A DNA stretch of 64,000 bases from Thermoplasmata archaeon (GTDB taxonomy: Archaea; Thermoplasmatota; Thermoplasmata; Lutacidiplasmatales; UBA184). Made by a program: the position numbers and the translations under genes. This document shows, piece by piece, positions 17,926-26,548 of this stretch. The notes beneath the pieces are model-generated. The model was not told where the DNA came from. It did not search any database and worked only from the letters and a program-made list of their open reading frames with translations. The DNA is taken from contig JAKIWI010000003.1 in assembly GCA_022750115.1 (NCBI GenBank), positions 98,927 to 162,926 on the forward strand, given 5' to 3'. Position 1 is the first letter of the stretch, and the number at the start of each line of letters is the position of its first letter.

Positions 17926-18546
17926 ATGCCCGGAGCACCGAACCGACCCCCCGAATCGGCCCCTCCTCCGCCGCCTCCCGTCGCCGTCTCCCCCGAACGG
18001 CGGATCCTCCGGCGGCTCGCCCCGTCGCGGGTCGCCCTCCAGCTGGACCAGTGGAAGGGCGCCCCGTCCGTCGAGCTGATCGACCCGTTCGAGCGCGCCG
18101 AGGCCGCCTACGCGGCCGGCGAGCTCGTGGCCGCCGAGAAGGCGCTCGAGCAGCTCTCGGTCCGCTTCGCCGAGCCGCGCTGGCCGACGATGCCGTCGCC
18201 GTTCAAGGAGCTCCGCGTCGCGATCCCCGCCCCCATGCCGCCCCAGTGGGACCCCGACCACGCGGCCGACCCCGCCGAGAAGGATCGCCGCCGCCTCGCG
18301 CGGCTCGCCGTCCAGCAGGTCGCGCTCGCGAAGGCGACCGCGGCGTTCGCGGTCAAACGCGGCTGGCCCGCCGACGACCTGACCGCCCACGCGACGGCCG
18401 CGGAGTCTGCCCTCGCGGCGAACGGCGCCGACGAGGCGTTCTGGAACGAGGTCGACGCGATCTGGACGGCGGTCCGCGAGCGGGTGCCGATGCCAAAGCG
18501 TGCGGCTGCCCGGGTGGCGCCGCCGACCGCCGATGCGGAAGCGTAG
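17926..18546 (+). CDS. Uncharacterised helical protein
   Basis: Not recognised. The 206-residue product opens with a proline-rich tail (residues 1-25), then is mainly helical and Ala/Glu/Arg-rich, with segments such as AEAAYAAGELVAAEKALEQL that resemble TPR-like helix pairs. There is no signal peptide or membrane helix. It begins 16 nt after the geranylgeranyl reductase stop and its end overlaps the start of the next gene, so the three may be one transcript. No function can be given. Confidence 0.6.
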   Translation: MPGAPNRPPESAPPPPPPVAVSPERRILRRLAPSRVALQLDQWKGAPSVELIDPFERAEAAYAAGELVAAEKALEQLSVRFAEPRWPTMPSPFKELRVAIPAPMPPQWDPDHAADPAEKDRRRLARLAVQQVALAKATAAFAVKRGWPADDLTAHATAAESALAANGADEAFWNEVDAIWTAVRERVPMPKRAAARVAPPTADAEA

Positions 18547-19066
18547 TCCACCGCCCCGGGCCGGGACCTCCGGATCCGACGGTCCCGAACTCGAGGGGTT
18601 CGTCGAAGGCGTTCGCCATCGCCTCCAAGAGCGTCGAGATTCGGGCCGCGCCCTCCCGGACCTCGAGCGTCGGCTCACGGTCGCGAACGCCGCCATCCTC
18701 TCCGGGGACGTGGCGGGCGCGGAGCGGATCCTCCTCACGGTCTCCGACCGTCTCGACGAGGACGAGACGGAGCCGGAACTGCTCCAGTTCCCGCGCGGTC
18801 TCATCGCCTACGACGCGGGGGCGGACCGCGGTGTACCAACCCCGGAGGACGAGGAGCCCGTCGGAAACCGCTTGAAGATCGTCGAGCGGCTGCTGGCGGT
18901 AGCCGCTCGGGAGGGGGTTGAGGTCGCCGACCTCCAGAAGGAGCTCGCGTCGGCGCGCATGCAGTACATTGACGGCGATTGGCGCCCCGCGCGCGACCGG
19001 GGAGAGCGCATTCTCGACACGCTGGACCGACGCCGCGGGGCTCGCGCGTCGCGCGAACCCATATAG
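18533..19066 (+). CDS. Uncharacterised helical protein
   Basis: Not recognised. About 177 residues counted from ATG 18533, which overlaps the end of the previous gene; an upstream start at 18500 is less likely. The product is predicted to be helical (ERRLTVANAAILSGDVAGAERILLTVSDRL; RLLAVAAREGVEVADLQKELASARM) and similar in style to its upstream neighbour: both have helix pairs with small-to-large residue patterns like TPR repeats. They may be distant relatives or partners. The stop codon ATATAG also forms part of the TATA box of the following DUF1028 gene. Confidence 0.55.
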   Translation: MRKRSPPPRAGTSGSDGPELEGFVEGVRHRLQERRDSGRALPDLERRLTVANAAILSGDVAGAERILLTVSDRLDEDETEPELLQFPRGLIAYDAGADRGVPTPEDEEPVGNRLKIVERLLAVAAREGVEVADLQKELASARMQYIDGDWRPARDRGERILDTLDRRRGARASREPI

Positions 19067-19067
19067 G
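19059..19067 (+). promoter_or_regulatory. TATA box for the DUF1028 gene
   Basis: CATATAGGG lies 26-33 nt upstream of ATG 19092 and overlaps the last codons of the preceding gene. The distance predicts a leaderless or nearly leaderless message. Confidence 0.5.
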
Positions 19068-19091
19068 GGCCGTCGCCGTCGGAACGCTCCG

Positions 19092-20105
19092 ATGGTCCTA
19101 CCCCGATTCGGAACGTTCTCGATCGTCGCGGCCGACCCGGCCGCGGGCCTCTGGGGCGTGGCCGTCCAGTCGAAGTTCATCTCGGTCGGGGCCGTCGTCC
19201 CGTGGGCCGCGAGCGGCGTCGGGGCGGTAGCGACCCAAGCACTCGCCAACGTCCGCTACGGTCCGGAGGGGCTTGCGCGGCTCAAGCGTGGGGAGAGCCC
19301 CGAGACCGTCGTCGCGAAGCTCACCGCCGCCGACCCCAAGCGAAATCAGCGCCAGCTCGGCGTCGTCGATGCGAAGGGACGCGCGGCCGCCTACACCGGT
19401 TCCGAGTGCTTGGACTGGGCGGGCCACATCGTCGGCGAGGGGTTCGCTTGCCAGGGGAACATCCTGTTCTCGAAGAACGTCGTCGAGGCGATGGCGCGGA
19501 CGTACGAGTCCACGCCGGGCGACCTTCCCGAGCGGCTGCTCGCCGCGCTCGGCTCCGCGCAGCGCGAAGGCGGGGACCGACGCGGCATGCAGTCCGCGGC
19601 CCTCCTCGTCGTTCGCGACAAGGGGGGCTACGACGAAGGCTCCGACCGCTGGATCGACATCCGCATCGACGACCACCCGGCTCCGATCGAGGAGCTGAAG
19701 CGCGTGTTCCGGCTCTACGACCTCACTCTGCTCACCCGGGAGGACCCGACGACCCTCGTGCCGCTCGCGGGCGACGTCGCGCGAGCGGTGCAGCGTTCGC
19801 TCGGCCTGCTCGGCTTCTACAGCGGCCGGCTCACCGCCAGCTGGGACGCGCCCACCGCGAAGGCGTTCGAGAAGTTCCTGAGCGAGAACAACTTCGAGAA
19901 CAAGGCCCGGACCGACGGGACCGTCTGGCCGAGCGTCTTGAACTACCTCGAGGAACGCGCGCAGGTCGAGTCGGCTCGGCGCACCACGACCGCCCCCGTC
20001 GTCGCGAACGCGCTCGACCGCGGACCGGGCGCGGCCCCGAAGAAGGAGGTCGACCCATCCCCGCCGGCGGCGCCGCCGAAGACGAAGGCCCACCGGTCGA
20101 AGTAG
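19092..20105 (+). CDS. DUF1028 protein with C-terminal peptidoglycan-binding-like domain
   Basis: A 337-residue member of the DUF1028 family, which belongs to the Ntn-hydrolase fold group; the exact reaction is unknown. The family hallmarks FGTFSIVAADPAAGLWGVAVQSKF, GAVATQALANVRYGPEGL and FACQGNIL are visible in residues 1-120. After about residue 230 there is a domain like the one often attached to DUF1028 (VARAVQRSLGLLGFYSGRLTASWDAPTAKAFEKFLSENNFENK), resembling a peptidoglycan-binding helix bundle, and then a Pro/Lys-rich tail. The end of the gene carries the ribosome site used by the following pcc1. Confidence 0.85.
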   Translation: MVLPRFGTFSIVAADPAAGLWGVAVQSKFISVGAVVPWAASGVGAVATQALANVRYGPEGLARLKRGESPETVVAKLTAADPKRNQRQLGVVDAKGRAAAYTGSECLDWAGHIVGEGFACQGNILFSKNVVEAMARTYESTPGDLPERLLAALGSAQREGGDRRGMQSAALLVVRDKGGYDEGSDRWIDIRIDDHPAPIEELKRVFRLYDLTLLTREDPTTLVPLAGDVARAVQRSLGLLGFYSGRLTASWDAPTAKAFEKFLSENNFENKARTDGTVWPSVLNYLEERAQVESARRTTTAPVVANALDRGPGAAPKKEVDPSPPAAPPKTKAHRSK

Positions 20106-20323
20106 CCATCGCGCACACCGCCGCGTCGCCGGAGGAGGCCGCGGCCCTCTGGGCGGCGGTCGTCGTGGACAATCCCGACTTTGTCGACGGAGGCACGGAC
20201 GGGAGCACGCTTCGATTCCGAGTCCGCGCCCGGAACGCCCGCAGCCTGCGGGCCACGCTCGATGACCTCCTCGCCGCTCTCGGTGCCGCGGACCGGGCCG
20301 CCACGGCCAATCGCCGTCGGTAG
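20057..20323 (+). CDS. pcc1: KEOPS subunit Pcc1-like protein, apparently with an ATC start
   Basis: Small subunit of the KEOPS complex, which makes the universal t6A37 modification of tRNAs. The recognisable part is SLRATLDDLLAALGAAD preceded by two beta strands, as in archaeal Pcc1 of about 80 residues. In this frame there is no ATG, GTG or TTG between at least 19982 and the start of homology. A perfect AAGGAGGT (20043-20050) inside the upstream gene ends 6 nt before ATC 20057, so an ATC start is the best reading, giving 88 residues with a 13-residue lead. A sequencing error or re-initiation are alternatives. Confidence 0.7.
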   Translation: MPAGGAAEDEGPPVEVAIAHTAASPEEAAALWAAVVVDNPDFVDGGTDGSTLRFRVRARNARSLRATLDDLLAALGAADRAATANRRR

Positions 20324-20347
20324 GACCTCGCTCGTCGACGCCGGTTC

Positions 20348-21199
20348 TCAGCGAACCGCCCGGACCAGTCGACCGACGCGGCTGACGACCTTCAGCCCAT
20401 CCGAGCGATCCGCGAAGTAGCGCTGGTTGACCTCGTCCGCCCCGAGATCGAGTACATCGTGGAACCCGCGGCCCTCCAGCTCGCGGGCGAGCGCTCCCAC
20501 CGGGAGCCAGCTGCGGAACGGTTCGCCCGAGAGGGCCACGCGCTCCGCGAGCAACCCTCGCGCCACTCGCTCGAGCGGGTTTTCCGCCCCCTCGGCGAAG
20601 TAGTCGAGCACCACCCCGCTGCCCGGGGCCAGGGAGGCGAACAGATCGGTCGTCCGATCGATGGCCGGGCGAGTCAGATACATGGTGACGCCGAGCCACG
20701 AAACGAAGGCCGGTGCGTCGCGCCGGAATCCACCGGTCTCGAGGATCCTCCCCAGGTCGCCGCGCTCGAAATCCGTGGCAACGAAGTGGACCGTCGGTGG
20801 GATCCCGATCCCACCCTCGCGCAGCCGGAGCAGCTTCCACTCCTGGGTCGCCGGGTGGTCGACCTCGAACACCTCCATCGGGGAAACCCCCGGCGGCTGC
20901 CGGTAGGCGAAGGTGTCGAGTCCGGCGCCCAGGACGATGTACTGGCGGATGCCCCGTTCTCGCGCCAGCGCGAGCTCGTCCTCCGCGAACCGGCTCCGGG
21001 CGGCGAGCCACGCCCGGAGCCCCGCGATGGGTGGGCTCCGAGCGAACGGCTTGGTCCGCTCCAGCCGGTCGACGGCGTCCGGGCCGAGGATCCGTAGGGC
21101 GAGCGGGTCGTCGAATACCGTCGGGTCGTCGAAGGACCGGTGGGCGGCCCGCATCATCGCGACCCGCTCCGCCGAGTAGCTCGGCTGGTCCGCCTTCAT
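20348..21199 (-). CDS. SAM-dependent methyltransferase, leucine carboxyl methyltransferase-like
   Basis: A 283-residue class I methyltransferase of the LCMT/TIGR00027-like group. The typical opening (SAERVAMMRAAHRSFDDPTVFDDPLALRIL) is followed by RTKPF/RSRFAEDELALARERGIRQYIVLGAGLDTFAYR, where VLGAGLD is the AdoMet-binding motif I, then EVDHP, and VSWLGVTMYLTR. The substrate in prokaryotes is mostly unknown; O-methylation of small acids is likely. ATG 21199 is preferred over a longer frame because the homology starts there. It begins 7 nt after the EtfBA fusion gene and is likely co-transcribed. Confidence 0.87.
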   Translation of the reverse strand: MKADQPSYSAERVAMMRAAHRSFDDPTVFDDPLALRILGPDAVDRLERTKPFARSPPIAGLRAWLAARSRFAEDELALARERGIRQYIVLGAGLDTFAYRQPPGVSPMEVFEVDHPATQEWKLLRLREGGIGIPPTVHFVATDFERGDLGRILETGGFRRDAPAFVSWLGVTMYLTRPAIDRTTDLFASLAPGSGVVLDYFAEGAENPLERVARGLLAERVALSGEPFRSWLPVGALARELEGRGFHDVLDLGADEVNQRYFADRSDGLKVVSRVGRLVRAVR

Positions 21200-21206
21200 G
21201 GCACGG

Positions 21207-23012
21207 TCACGGAGGAAGAAGTCGAGGAATATCGTCGGCGAGCAGCGGGAGGATCTCCTCCGCCCGCCCGAGGATCCCGACGTCGCAGGCGGCGAAGACG
21301 GGTGCGGTCGCGTCCGGGTTGATGGCGAGAAGGGCCCGGGCTCGGCGCCAGGCCACCATGTGGTTCGGCGACCCCCGAACCCCGACCAGGATCCCGAGGT
21401 CGGGAGCGATGGAGCGACCCGTGAGCCCGACCTGGCGGGAGAGAGGCAGGACACCGGCATCCACTACGCGTCGCGTCCCGACGAGTCCCGCCGACCAGGC
21501 GACCGCGAGCCGTCGGAGTTCGGCGAGAAGGTCGGGCCCCGAACCACCCACACCCACCGAAATCACGATCCGGGCCCCATCGGGGTCGAGCAACGCGTCC
21601 CTCGGGTCCTGCCCGCGCCCTTCCAGCCGAACGGACCCGTCGGCAGCGACCGTGGGGCCCGCTTCGGTCGGCAGCCGAGCCCCGTCCTCCGAGGATCCCG
21701 CGGCGAAGGTGTGGAACCGGAGCGTGGCGAGCGCCGGCCGCGTTCGGGTTCGGATCTCGGCGATGATGCCTCCGCCGAACGACGGTTTCCCGAACACGAC
21801 CGTCCCGTCGGGACGTTGGCCGAGCTCCACGGCGTCGCCGGTCAGGCCGAGCCCGAGCGCTGCGGAAAGGCGACCGCCGAGCTCGCGTCCGAACGCGGTT
21901 GCCGGGAAGACCACCGCGCCCACCCCCCGGTCTTCGCCGAGGCGTTGGGCGAGAGCCATCGCGGCCGTCCGCGCGGTCCAACGCTCGGTGACCGGGAGCT
22001 GGAGGAGCACGTCCGCTCCGGCGGCGGCCAATCGGCGGGAGTCCAACGGGGACGGCGCCGGCCCGATCCCGACCGCGACACAGCGCCTCGCCGGGAGCGA
22101 CCGACGGCATTCGGTGATCGCCCCGAGCGATCCGGCGTCCATCGTCCCCGCGTCGTCGGTCACCAGGACCCAGACGTCCCCGTGGCGCGCGGCGGCCACG
22201 GGCGGGACCGAGACGGGCGCGGGGGAGCGCGCGCGTTCCGTGAGGAGCTCTCGGAGCGCGGCGACCGCTGCGCTCGCCCGCGCGCTGGGACTGCCCTCGG
22301 TGAACACGACGCCCCGTCGTGGGCTGGCCCGGTCGACGAGTCGGTCGACAACGGTCGGCGAACCCGCCAGCCCGACCTCCTCCGGGGTGAATCCGAGACT
22401 GGCGAGGTCGCGACGCTCGAGCACGCCCGACGTCGAAGCCGGGCGCTCACCGAGCTTCAGGGGCTTTCCGATCTTCTCGCCCACGGAGACGACGATGGGG
22501 GCGTTGGCGGCGAGCCGGGCCCACCCGGTCTCGGTCTCGACGGTCACATCGAAGGAGGTGCCGGAGTCCGACCGGGTGAGGCGCTTCGCCGGACCGACGA
22601 GAGAGTGGCCCAGGAGCGCCGCGAGCTGCGCCGGGACCTGACCGGTCTCCGAGTCGGTCGTCCGTTTTCCGGTCACGACGAGCCCGGGAGCGAGCGGTTC
22701 GAGGATGCGCGCGAGGACGCGCGCGGTGACGAGCGTGTCCGAGCCGGCGAGCGCCGTGTCGCTGACGAGGATCGCGTGGTCGGCCCCCAGTGCCAGCGTC
22801 TCGCGAAGGGCCGGCTCGACCGACGGGGGGCCCATCGAGACGACGGTGACTCGCTCGCCGGGCCGGCGCAGCTCGATCGCCACCCGGAGCGCGCGCTGGT
22901 CGAACGGGTTGAGGACCAGCGAACCGTCGTCGCGACGAAGCGTTCCGCGGGCGGCGTCGAACCCAACATGGTCCCCCTCGGGGACGACCTTCACGACGAC
23001 GGCGAGTTCCAC
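21207..23012 (-). CDS. Electron transfer flavoprotein, beta and alpha subunits fused
   Basis: A 601-residue fusion in which residues 1-~250 are EtfB-like (VVVKVVPEGDHV..., ALRVAIELRRPGERVTVVSMGPP, GSDTLVTARVLARIL, GKRTTDSETGQVPAQLAALLG) and residues ~280-601 are EtfA-like. The FAD site near the C-terminus is clear: LTGRSIAPDLGILVGVRGSPNHMVAWRRARALLAINPD...FAACDVGILGRAEEILPLL. It would carry electrons from acyl-CoA or other dehydrogenases to a quinone reductase. Fused Etf is known from some archaea. It starts with GTG 36 nt from a TATA box shared with the divergent CPBP gene. No dehydrogenase or ETF:quinone reductase gene lies beside it. Confidence 0.9.
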   Translation of the reverse strand: MELAVVVKVVPEGDHVGFDAARGTLRRDDGSLVLNPFDQRALRVAIELRRPGERVTVVSMGPPSVEPALRETLALGADHAILVSDTALAGSDTLVTARVLARILEPLAPGLVVTGKRTTDSETGQVPAQLAALLGHSLVGPAKRLTRSDSGTSFDVTVETETGWARLAANAPIVVSVGEKIGKPLKLGERPASTSGVLERRDLASLGFTPEEVGLAGSPTVVDRLVDRASPRRGVVFTEGSPSARASAAVAALRELLTERARSPAPVSVPPVAAARHGDVWVLVTDDAGTMDAGSLGAITECRRSLPARRCVAVGIGPAPSPLDSRRLAAAGADVLLQLPVTERWTARTAAMALAQRLGEDRGVGAVVFPATAFGRELGGRLSAALGLGLTGDAVELGQRPDGTVVFGKPSFGGGIIAEIRTRTRPALATLRFHTFAAGSSEDGARLPTEAGPTVAADGSVRLEGRGQDPRDALLDPDGARIVISVGVGGSGPDLLAELRRLAVAWSAGLVGTRRVVDAGVLPLSRQVGLTGRSIAPDLGILVGVRGSPNHMVAWRRARALLAINPDATAPVFAACDVGILGRAEEILPLLADDIPRLLPP

Positions 23013-23045
23013 GGGGCACTCCGAGGGCGGCGGTACGTCCGCGAA

Positions 23046-23055
23046 CGGATATCTC
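23046..23055. promoter_or_regulatory. Palindromic TATA box shared by two divergent genes
   Basis: GGATATCTCC contains the near-palindrome GGATATC in the 64-nt spacer between the EtfBA fusion (start 23012, minus) and the CPBP protease gene (start 23077, plus). It is about 24 nt from the plus-strand start and 36 nt from the minus-strand start, so it could serve both directions. Confidence 0.45.
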
Positions 23056-23076
23056 CCTCCGAAGGTCCGGCCGACG

Positions 23077-24132
23077 ATGCTCGAGGCCCCGCCGCCGGTC
23101 GGAGCGACCGCGACGGGCCGTCGGATGGGCGGGACCGCCGCCTACGTCGTCGCGCTCGTCGTCTCCGTGTTCGCGATTCTGAGCCAGTACTTCCTCCCCC
23201 AATCGATCCCAGCCCTCGACCCGGTGTACGGGTCGTTCTTCGGCGACCTGTTCGTCGTCTACGGGATTCCGATCCTCGCCTTCGCCATCCTCGTCGGGTC
23301 CCGGCCCTTGGCGGGCTTCGTCGAGAACACCGGTCGGGCCGTGGTCCAGGGACTCGCGTGGTACGGGGTCCTGTCGCTCGTCGCTCTCGTGGTCCTGATC
23401 GCGCTGACGATCGTCTACCTCGCCATCGACCCGTCGGCCCTGAGCCAGCTCACCAAGGTGACCCCCGTCATTCAGAACGCGAAGAGCGACCCGTGGTTCT
23501 GGGTCGTGTTCTCGTTCATCATCGGCCTCGTCGAGGAACTGATCTTCCGCGGCTGGGTGTTCGGCTACTGGCTCGTCCGCTCCCCGAACCGCTGGGTCGC
23601 TCACGCGACGTGGACGAGCGCGCTGTTCGCGGGCGTCCACCTCTACTACGGCCAGACCTACGGCTCCGTCGCGCCGCTCGTCATTCCCCCCCTGTTCTTC
23701 CTCGGCTTCGCGTTCGCGGCCGCAGTCCGCGCTTCCGGGGGGAACCTGATCATCGTCGGCATCCTCCACGGCGTGAACGACGCGGTCGCATTCTACTCGC
23801 TCGTCAACGAGAACAGCGCCCTCGCGATCCACTACCTGATCATCCTGCTCGGCGGCGTGATCGGATTGGCTCTCTACCTGCGGGGCCGCACGCCCCCCGC
23901 GCCGGCCGCCCCGTGGACCGGCTCGGTCGCACCGCCGTACGGCGCCCCAGCCGACCCGTATCGCCTGCTTCCCCCGCCTGACTGGATCCCCTCGCCGTCC
24001 CCTCCTCCGCCGTCCCCTCCTCCCCCGCCCCGCGCGGACGGGGAAGTTGCTCGAATCGCAGCGTACGACCCCCCCAACACGCTGGGGAGACCCACGGACG
24101 CTCGCCCCGTCGGGCAGATCCTTCCGCTCTGA
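23077..24132 (+). CDS. CPBP-family intramembrane protease (CAAX-protease-like)
   Basis: A 351-residue integral membrane protein with about eight helices. The catalytic-type motifs of the CPBP/Abi family are all present: E153-E154-x3-R158 in LVEELIFRG, F-x3-H188 in FAGVHLYY, and H231-x2-N234 in HGVND. Family members cut prenylated or other membrane proteins or act in bacteriocin immunity; the target here is unknown. The last ~80 residues form a proline-rich cytoplasmic tail with PSPSPPPPSPPPPP. ATG 23077 is chosen because it lies 24 nt from a TATA box; an internal ATG at 23125 would still keep all helices. Confidence 0.87.
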   Translation: MLEAPPPVGATATGRRMGGTAAYVVALVVSVFAILSQYFLPQSIPALDPVYGSFFGDLFVVYGIPILAFAILVGSRPLAGFVENTGRAVVQGLAWYGVLSLVALVVLIALTIVYLAIDPSALSQLTKVTPVIQNAKSDPWFWVVFSFIIGLVEELIFRGWVFGYWLVRSPNRWVAHATWTSALFAGVHLYYGQTYGSVAPLVIPPLFFLGFAFAAAVRASGGNLIIVGILHGVNDAVAFYSLVNENSALAIHYLIILLGGVIGLALYLRGRTPPAPAAPWTGSVAPPYGAPADPYRLLPPPDWIPSPSPPPPSPPPPPRADGEVARIAAYDPPNTLGRPTDARPVGQILPL

Positions 24133-24169
24133 CGGAATCTCGCCAAAATTCCACCAGCTGCGTTTCCCG

Positions 24170-24181
24170 CGATTATAATCG
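24170..24181 (+). promoter_or_regulatory. Palindromic TATA box for the kelch surface protein
   Basis: CGATTATAATCG is a perfect 12-bp palindrome containing a TATA element, about 40 nt before ATG 24220. It may double as a regulator site, since exact symmetry is not needed for TBP binding. Confidence 0.55.
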
Positions 24182-24219
24182 CCGACGATTGATGACCCAC
24201 CTTCCCTTCCCCAACGCCG

Positions 24220-26499
24220 ATGATGGACCGCCCCGCCCGACTCGACGTGAGCCGACGACGCACTCGGAACCCCGCGCTCCCGCCTCCCCGAACCACCCCG
24301 TTGTGGACGGCCGTGCTCTTGGTCGTCCTCGTTCTGCCGGCGGTCTCACTCGGCTTGCCCGCCAACGCGGGTCACGTCGCGGCGGCTGCGTCGGCGCGAA
24401 CCGCGCTCGGCCCGGTCGGCGCCGGAGCCGACCTCATGAACAGTGCCCGCGCCTCCCTCGCGACGGGCCACGGACGCGCCTCCTTGGTCGGGCCGGCGCC
24501 GTTCCACGCCCGTCCGTCCGCGCCTGCTCCCACGCCGGTGATGTCGATGGCCTACGACGCCGCCGATGGGTACATCCTCGCGCTCACCCCGAACAATTCG
24601 GCCGCGGCGCCGTACTGGGGGAACCACTCGGACTCGTGGACCTACACCGGGGGCACGTGGACGAAGCTCTCGCTCCCCGTGAATCCGCCGAACCGGGGCG
24701 GGACCGCGATGGCGTACGATGCGAAGGATCGGTGTGTCCTCCTCTTTGGGGGGTACAACCTGAGCCCCGGCGGTTCGTACGGGCTCCCCAACGACACCTG
24801 GAGCTTTGCGAACGGGACTTGGACGAACCTGACCCCGAACGTGACCCACGCCCCCTCTCCCCGCGAGTTCGCTGAGATGGTCTGGGACGCCTCCGACCAG
24901 TACGTCCTGCTCCTGGGTGGCTTCGGCACCGGGGGGAACAACTCGGGCAACCTGAGCGACAGCTGGACGTTCGCCGGAAACGTCTGGACGCAGGTCAACA
25001 CCAGCGCGCACCCGCCGTTCGAGGGCGCTCTGGCCTACGACTCGCACGACGGCTACGTCGTCCACTTCGGGGGAACGACCGTCGCCAACTACCGGACCAG
25101 TTACTCGAACGACACGTGGAAGTTCCATGCCGGGACGTGGCAGAACCTCAGCTCGGTCGTGCAGGGGGTCCCGTCGGGCCGGGCCGGGCCGATGCTCTCC
25201 GACGACCCCAACGTCGGTGGGGTCCTCCTATTCGGGGGGTTCGCGGGAAGCACCGGCTCGAGTTGGTTGTTCACGAACGACTCATGGTCGTACGCGAATC
25301 AGACCTGGACGCTCCTCTCGCGCGCGGCCGGGCCGAGCCCCCGCTACATGGCTCAGATGGTGTTCGACGCCGAGCAGAACGCGACGATCCTGTTCGGGGG
25401 AACGAACCTGTCGAGCTCCTACGGGGATACGTGGGCGTTCGGTGCGGGCGGGAACGCGTCGAGCGGCTGGAGCCAGGCCGCTCCGGTCCTCCGCTCGTCG
25501 CACCAGGTCATCGATGCGGGCGTATCGGTCACCTTCGCCGCGGGCTCGGTGTTCGGGAGCGGGGCCGCGCAGTTCAACTACACCGGGCTCCCGCCCGGGT
25601 GCGTATCGGCCGATGCGACGTCCCTGACGTGCGTGCCCACGGCGGCGGGAACGTTCACGGTCGGAATGACTGCCATCGTCGGAGGGGGGACGTCGGTCGC
25701 CCATACGACCCTGCGCGTCAACCCGGCTCTTCAGATCCTCTCGTTGGGGTCGGCGTTCCCGACGGCCGGGATCGATCTTACGCAAGCGGCCGCAATCTCC
25801 CTCGCTCTCGCGGGCGGGGCCGGGCCATACGCTTACAGCTATCCCACTCTGCCGCCGGGTTGCGCGACCAGCAACAGCTCCGTGCTGGTCTGCACACCGA
25901 GCGCGGCGGGTAACTTTGCGGTTGTCGCCAGCGCCGCCGATGGCTTCGGGGGGAGCGCCACGGTCACCGGGACACTCCCGGTGAACCCATGGCCCGCCAT
26001 CGCTTCGTTCGGGTCGTCGGCCGCGAACGTCACGATCGGCAGCGCGCTGACGTTCCGCGCGACCGCCGAGGGCGGCACAGGGTACCTCATTTTCACCTAC
26101 ACGGGCCTCCCGTCCGGGTGCGACGGCGCGAACTCGTCGGTCCTGACTTGCGCGCCCACCGCGTCGGGCACCTACGGGGTGACGTTGGCGATCCGCGACG
26201 CGGTCGGGGGGCACGCGACGTCGGCCAGCGTGACCCTTCGCGTGAACTCCGCGGCGCGGGTCGGACCGCCCCACACGGTTCCAGGCTCGACCCCGACGCT
26301 GTTCACCACCTCGTTCGTGCTCGGGCTGCTCCTCGGGCTGGTCGTACTGGCGGCGGTCGTCGGGATGGTCCTGCGGGCCGCCCGCGAGAACGCCGAAGGC
26401 CGTCGGATCGTCGAGGAGCTGGCGCGCCGCGGGGCGAGGTCCGCCGCCCCGGACCCTCCCGACGTCTCGCCCTCGGGCGACCGCCCCGGCCTGCGATAG
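24220..26499 (+). CDS. Membrane-anchored surface protein with kelch-like and Ig-like repeats
   Basis: A 759-residue exported protein. A Sec signal/anchor helix (LWTAVLLVVLVLPAVSLGLPANA, about residues 28-50) precedes a ~330-residue domain of kelch-like repeats: units such as YVLLLGGFGTGGNNSGNLSDSWTFAGNVWTQ recur five or six times, each with the GG and W spacing of beta-propeller blades. Three Ig/He-PIG-like repeats follow (each with a TGLPPGC...TCVPTAAGTF pattern). A C-terminal helix (about 690-715) and a charged cytoplasmic tail of ~45 residues end the protein. A role in adhesion or surface binding is likely. Many N-x-S/T sites suggest glycosylation. Confidence 0.85.
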   Translation: MMDRPARLDVSRRRTRNPALPPPRTTPLWTAVLLVVLVLPAVSLGLPANAGHVAAAASARTALGPVGAGADLMNSARASLATGHGRASLVGPAPFHARPSAPAPTPVMSMAYDAADGYILALTPNNSAAAPYWGNHSDSWTYTGGTWTKLSLPVNPPNRGGTAMAYDAKDRCVLLFGGYNLSPGGSYGLPNDTWSFANGTWTNLTPNVTHAPSPREFAEMVWDASDQYVLLLGGFGTGGNNSGNLSDSWTFAGNVWTQVNTSAHPPFEGALAYDSHDGYVVHFGGTTVANYRTSYSNDTWKFHAGTWQNLSSVVQGVPSGRAGPMLSDDPNVGGVLLFGGFAGSTGSSWLFTNDSWSYANQTWTLLSRAAGPSPRYMAQMVFDAEQNATILFGGTNLSSSYGDTWAFGAGGNASSGWSQAAPVLRSSHQVIDAGVSVTFAAGSVFGSGAAQFNYTGLPPGCVSADATSLTCVPTAAGTFTVGMTAIVGGGTSVAHTTLRVNPALQILSLGSAFPTAGIDLTQAAAISLALAGGAGPYAYSYPTLPPGCATSNSSVLVCTPSAAGNFAVVASAADGFGGSATVTGTLPVNPWPAIASFGSSAANVTIGSALTFRATAEGGTGYLIFTYTGLPSGCDGANSSVLTCAPTASGTYGVTLAIRDAVGGHATSASVTLRVNSAARVGPPHTVPGSTPTLFTTSFVLGLLLGLVVLAAVVGMVLRAARENAEGRRIVEELARRGARSAAPDPPDVSPSGDRPGLR

Positions 26500-26548
26500 G
26501 TCTCGGACACCCGACCCCCAGCGGGACCCCGAGGCCGGCCCAGAGGGG

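Noticed and set aside
21198-23981. 927-codon plus-strand frame over the EtfBA fusion
   Set aside because: Antisense shadow; the EtfBA and CPBP genes account for the region.
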